Positions 4,936-5,053 of a stretch of 5,053 nucleotides of DNA are shown piece after piece. The DNA comes from Streptosporangiaceae bacterium (GTDB taxonomy: Bacteria > Actinomycetota > Actinomycetes > Streptosporangiales > Streptosporangiaceae). The DNA is taken from positions 1-5,053 of the forward strand of contig JASHSZ010000195.1 in the NCBI GenBank assembly GCA_030040815.1, read 5' to 3'. Position 1 is the first letter of the stretch. Each line of letters starts with the position of its first letter. The translations under genes were made by a program, and so were the position numbers. The notes below the pieces were generated by a model. That model had not been told where the DNA came from. It saw only the letters and a program-made list of their open reading frames with translations, and did not search any database.

Positions 4936-5053
4936 GGTAGGGCATCGGAGGCTGTCGCTTTGTCAGCCGGGGCGCCGGGGTCGCGGCACGCCATGGCCAG
5001 CGCGACGAGCCAGCCGATCATGGTCCAGCCGAGAAAGACGTTGATCATGGCGA
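4917..5053 (-). CDS. Superinfection immunity protein family member, C-terminal part; 5' end outside window
   Basis: On the minus strand the frame enters from the window edge and reads AMINVFLGWTMIGWLVALAM, then a 24-residue hydrophilic tail ending SLIRF and TAA (4919-4917). The NxFLGWTxIGWxxALxxA pattern is the signature of the superinfection immunity family (Pfam PF14373, Imm_superinfect; the T4 Imm protein is the namesake). These are small membrane proteins with two hydrophobic segments; in T4 the protein stops entry of DNA from a second infecting phage. Only the last membrane segment (44 residues in all) is seen, so neither length nor the first segment can be checked. The family is also common in bacterial chromosomes away from phages, so a defence role is inferred. 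It points towards the att site and would lie inside the inferred element. Confidence 0.75.
   Translation of the reverse strand, partial: AMINVFLGWTMIGWLVALAMACRDPGAPADKATASDALPSLIRF

Noticed and set aside
4474..5053. A tRNA split by a group I intron in the anticodon loop.
   Set aside because: The break is in the anticodon stem rather than inside the loop, and no tRNA 5' half is found in the remaining 534 bases.

Overview
The window looks like a chromosomal segment of a high-GC actinomycete (Actinomycetota). Coding regions are strongly G/C at third codon positions, GTG starts occur, the aspartate kinase and aspartate-semialdehyde dehydrogenase genes overlap in one operon, and the proteins read like Streptomyces/Frankia-type family members. 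The genus cannot be fixed from the sequence alone.

Left part (1-2470, + strand): the 3' end of lysC (aspartate kinase, ACT domains) overlaps asd by four bases. Together they encode the first two steps from aspartate towards lysine, threonine, methionine and diaminopimelate. A perfect 10-bp inverted repeat follows asd. Next come a DUF2203 gene and a decayed GNAT acetyltransferase, which lacks its N-terminal part and carries two single-base insertions.

Middle (2471-4285): a complete peptide deformylase gene on the minus strand converges on the GNAT relic. After a mostly non-coding stretch that may hold a 57-residue cysteine-rich protein, there is a two-gene + strand unit with good ribosome binding sites: a VOC (glyoxalase/dioxygenase-fold) protein and a SnoaL-like protein. 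Both are small-molecule-type folds of unknown substrate.

Right part (4286-5053): this is the most interesting region. On the minus strand at 4474-4519 lies the exact 3' half of a proline-type tRNA gene: acceptor 3' strand with CCA, T arm, variable loop and anticodon loop. It stops abruptly at the 5' side of the anticodon loop, as expected for a tyrosine-integrase attachment site. Beyond the break are about 400 non-coding bases with inverted repeats, two copies of a 10-bp direct repeat spaced one helical turn apart (candidate integrase arm sites), an AT-rich patch, and the C-terminal end of a superinfection-immunity-type membrane protein that runs off the window. I read this as the edge of an integrated mobile element (prophage or integrative plasmid) that extends past base 5053. 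No integrase gene is visible here.
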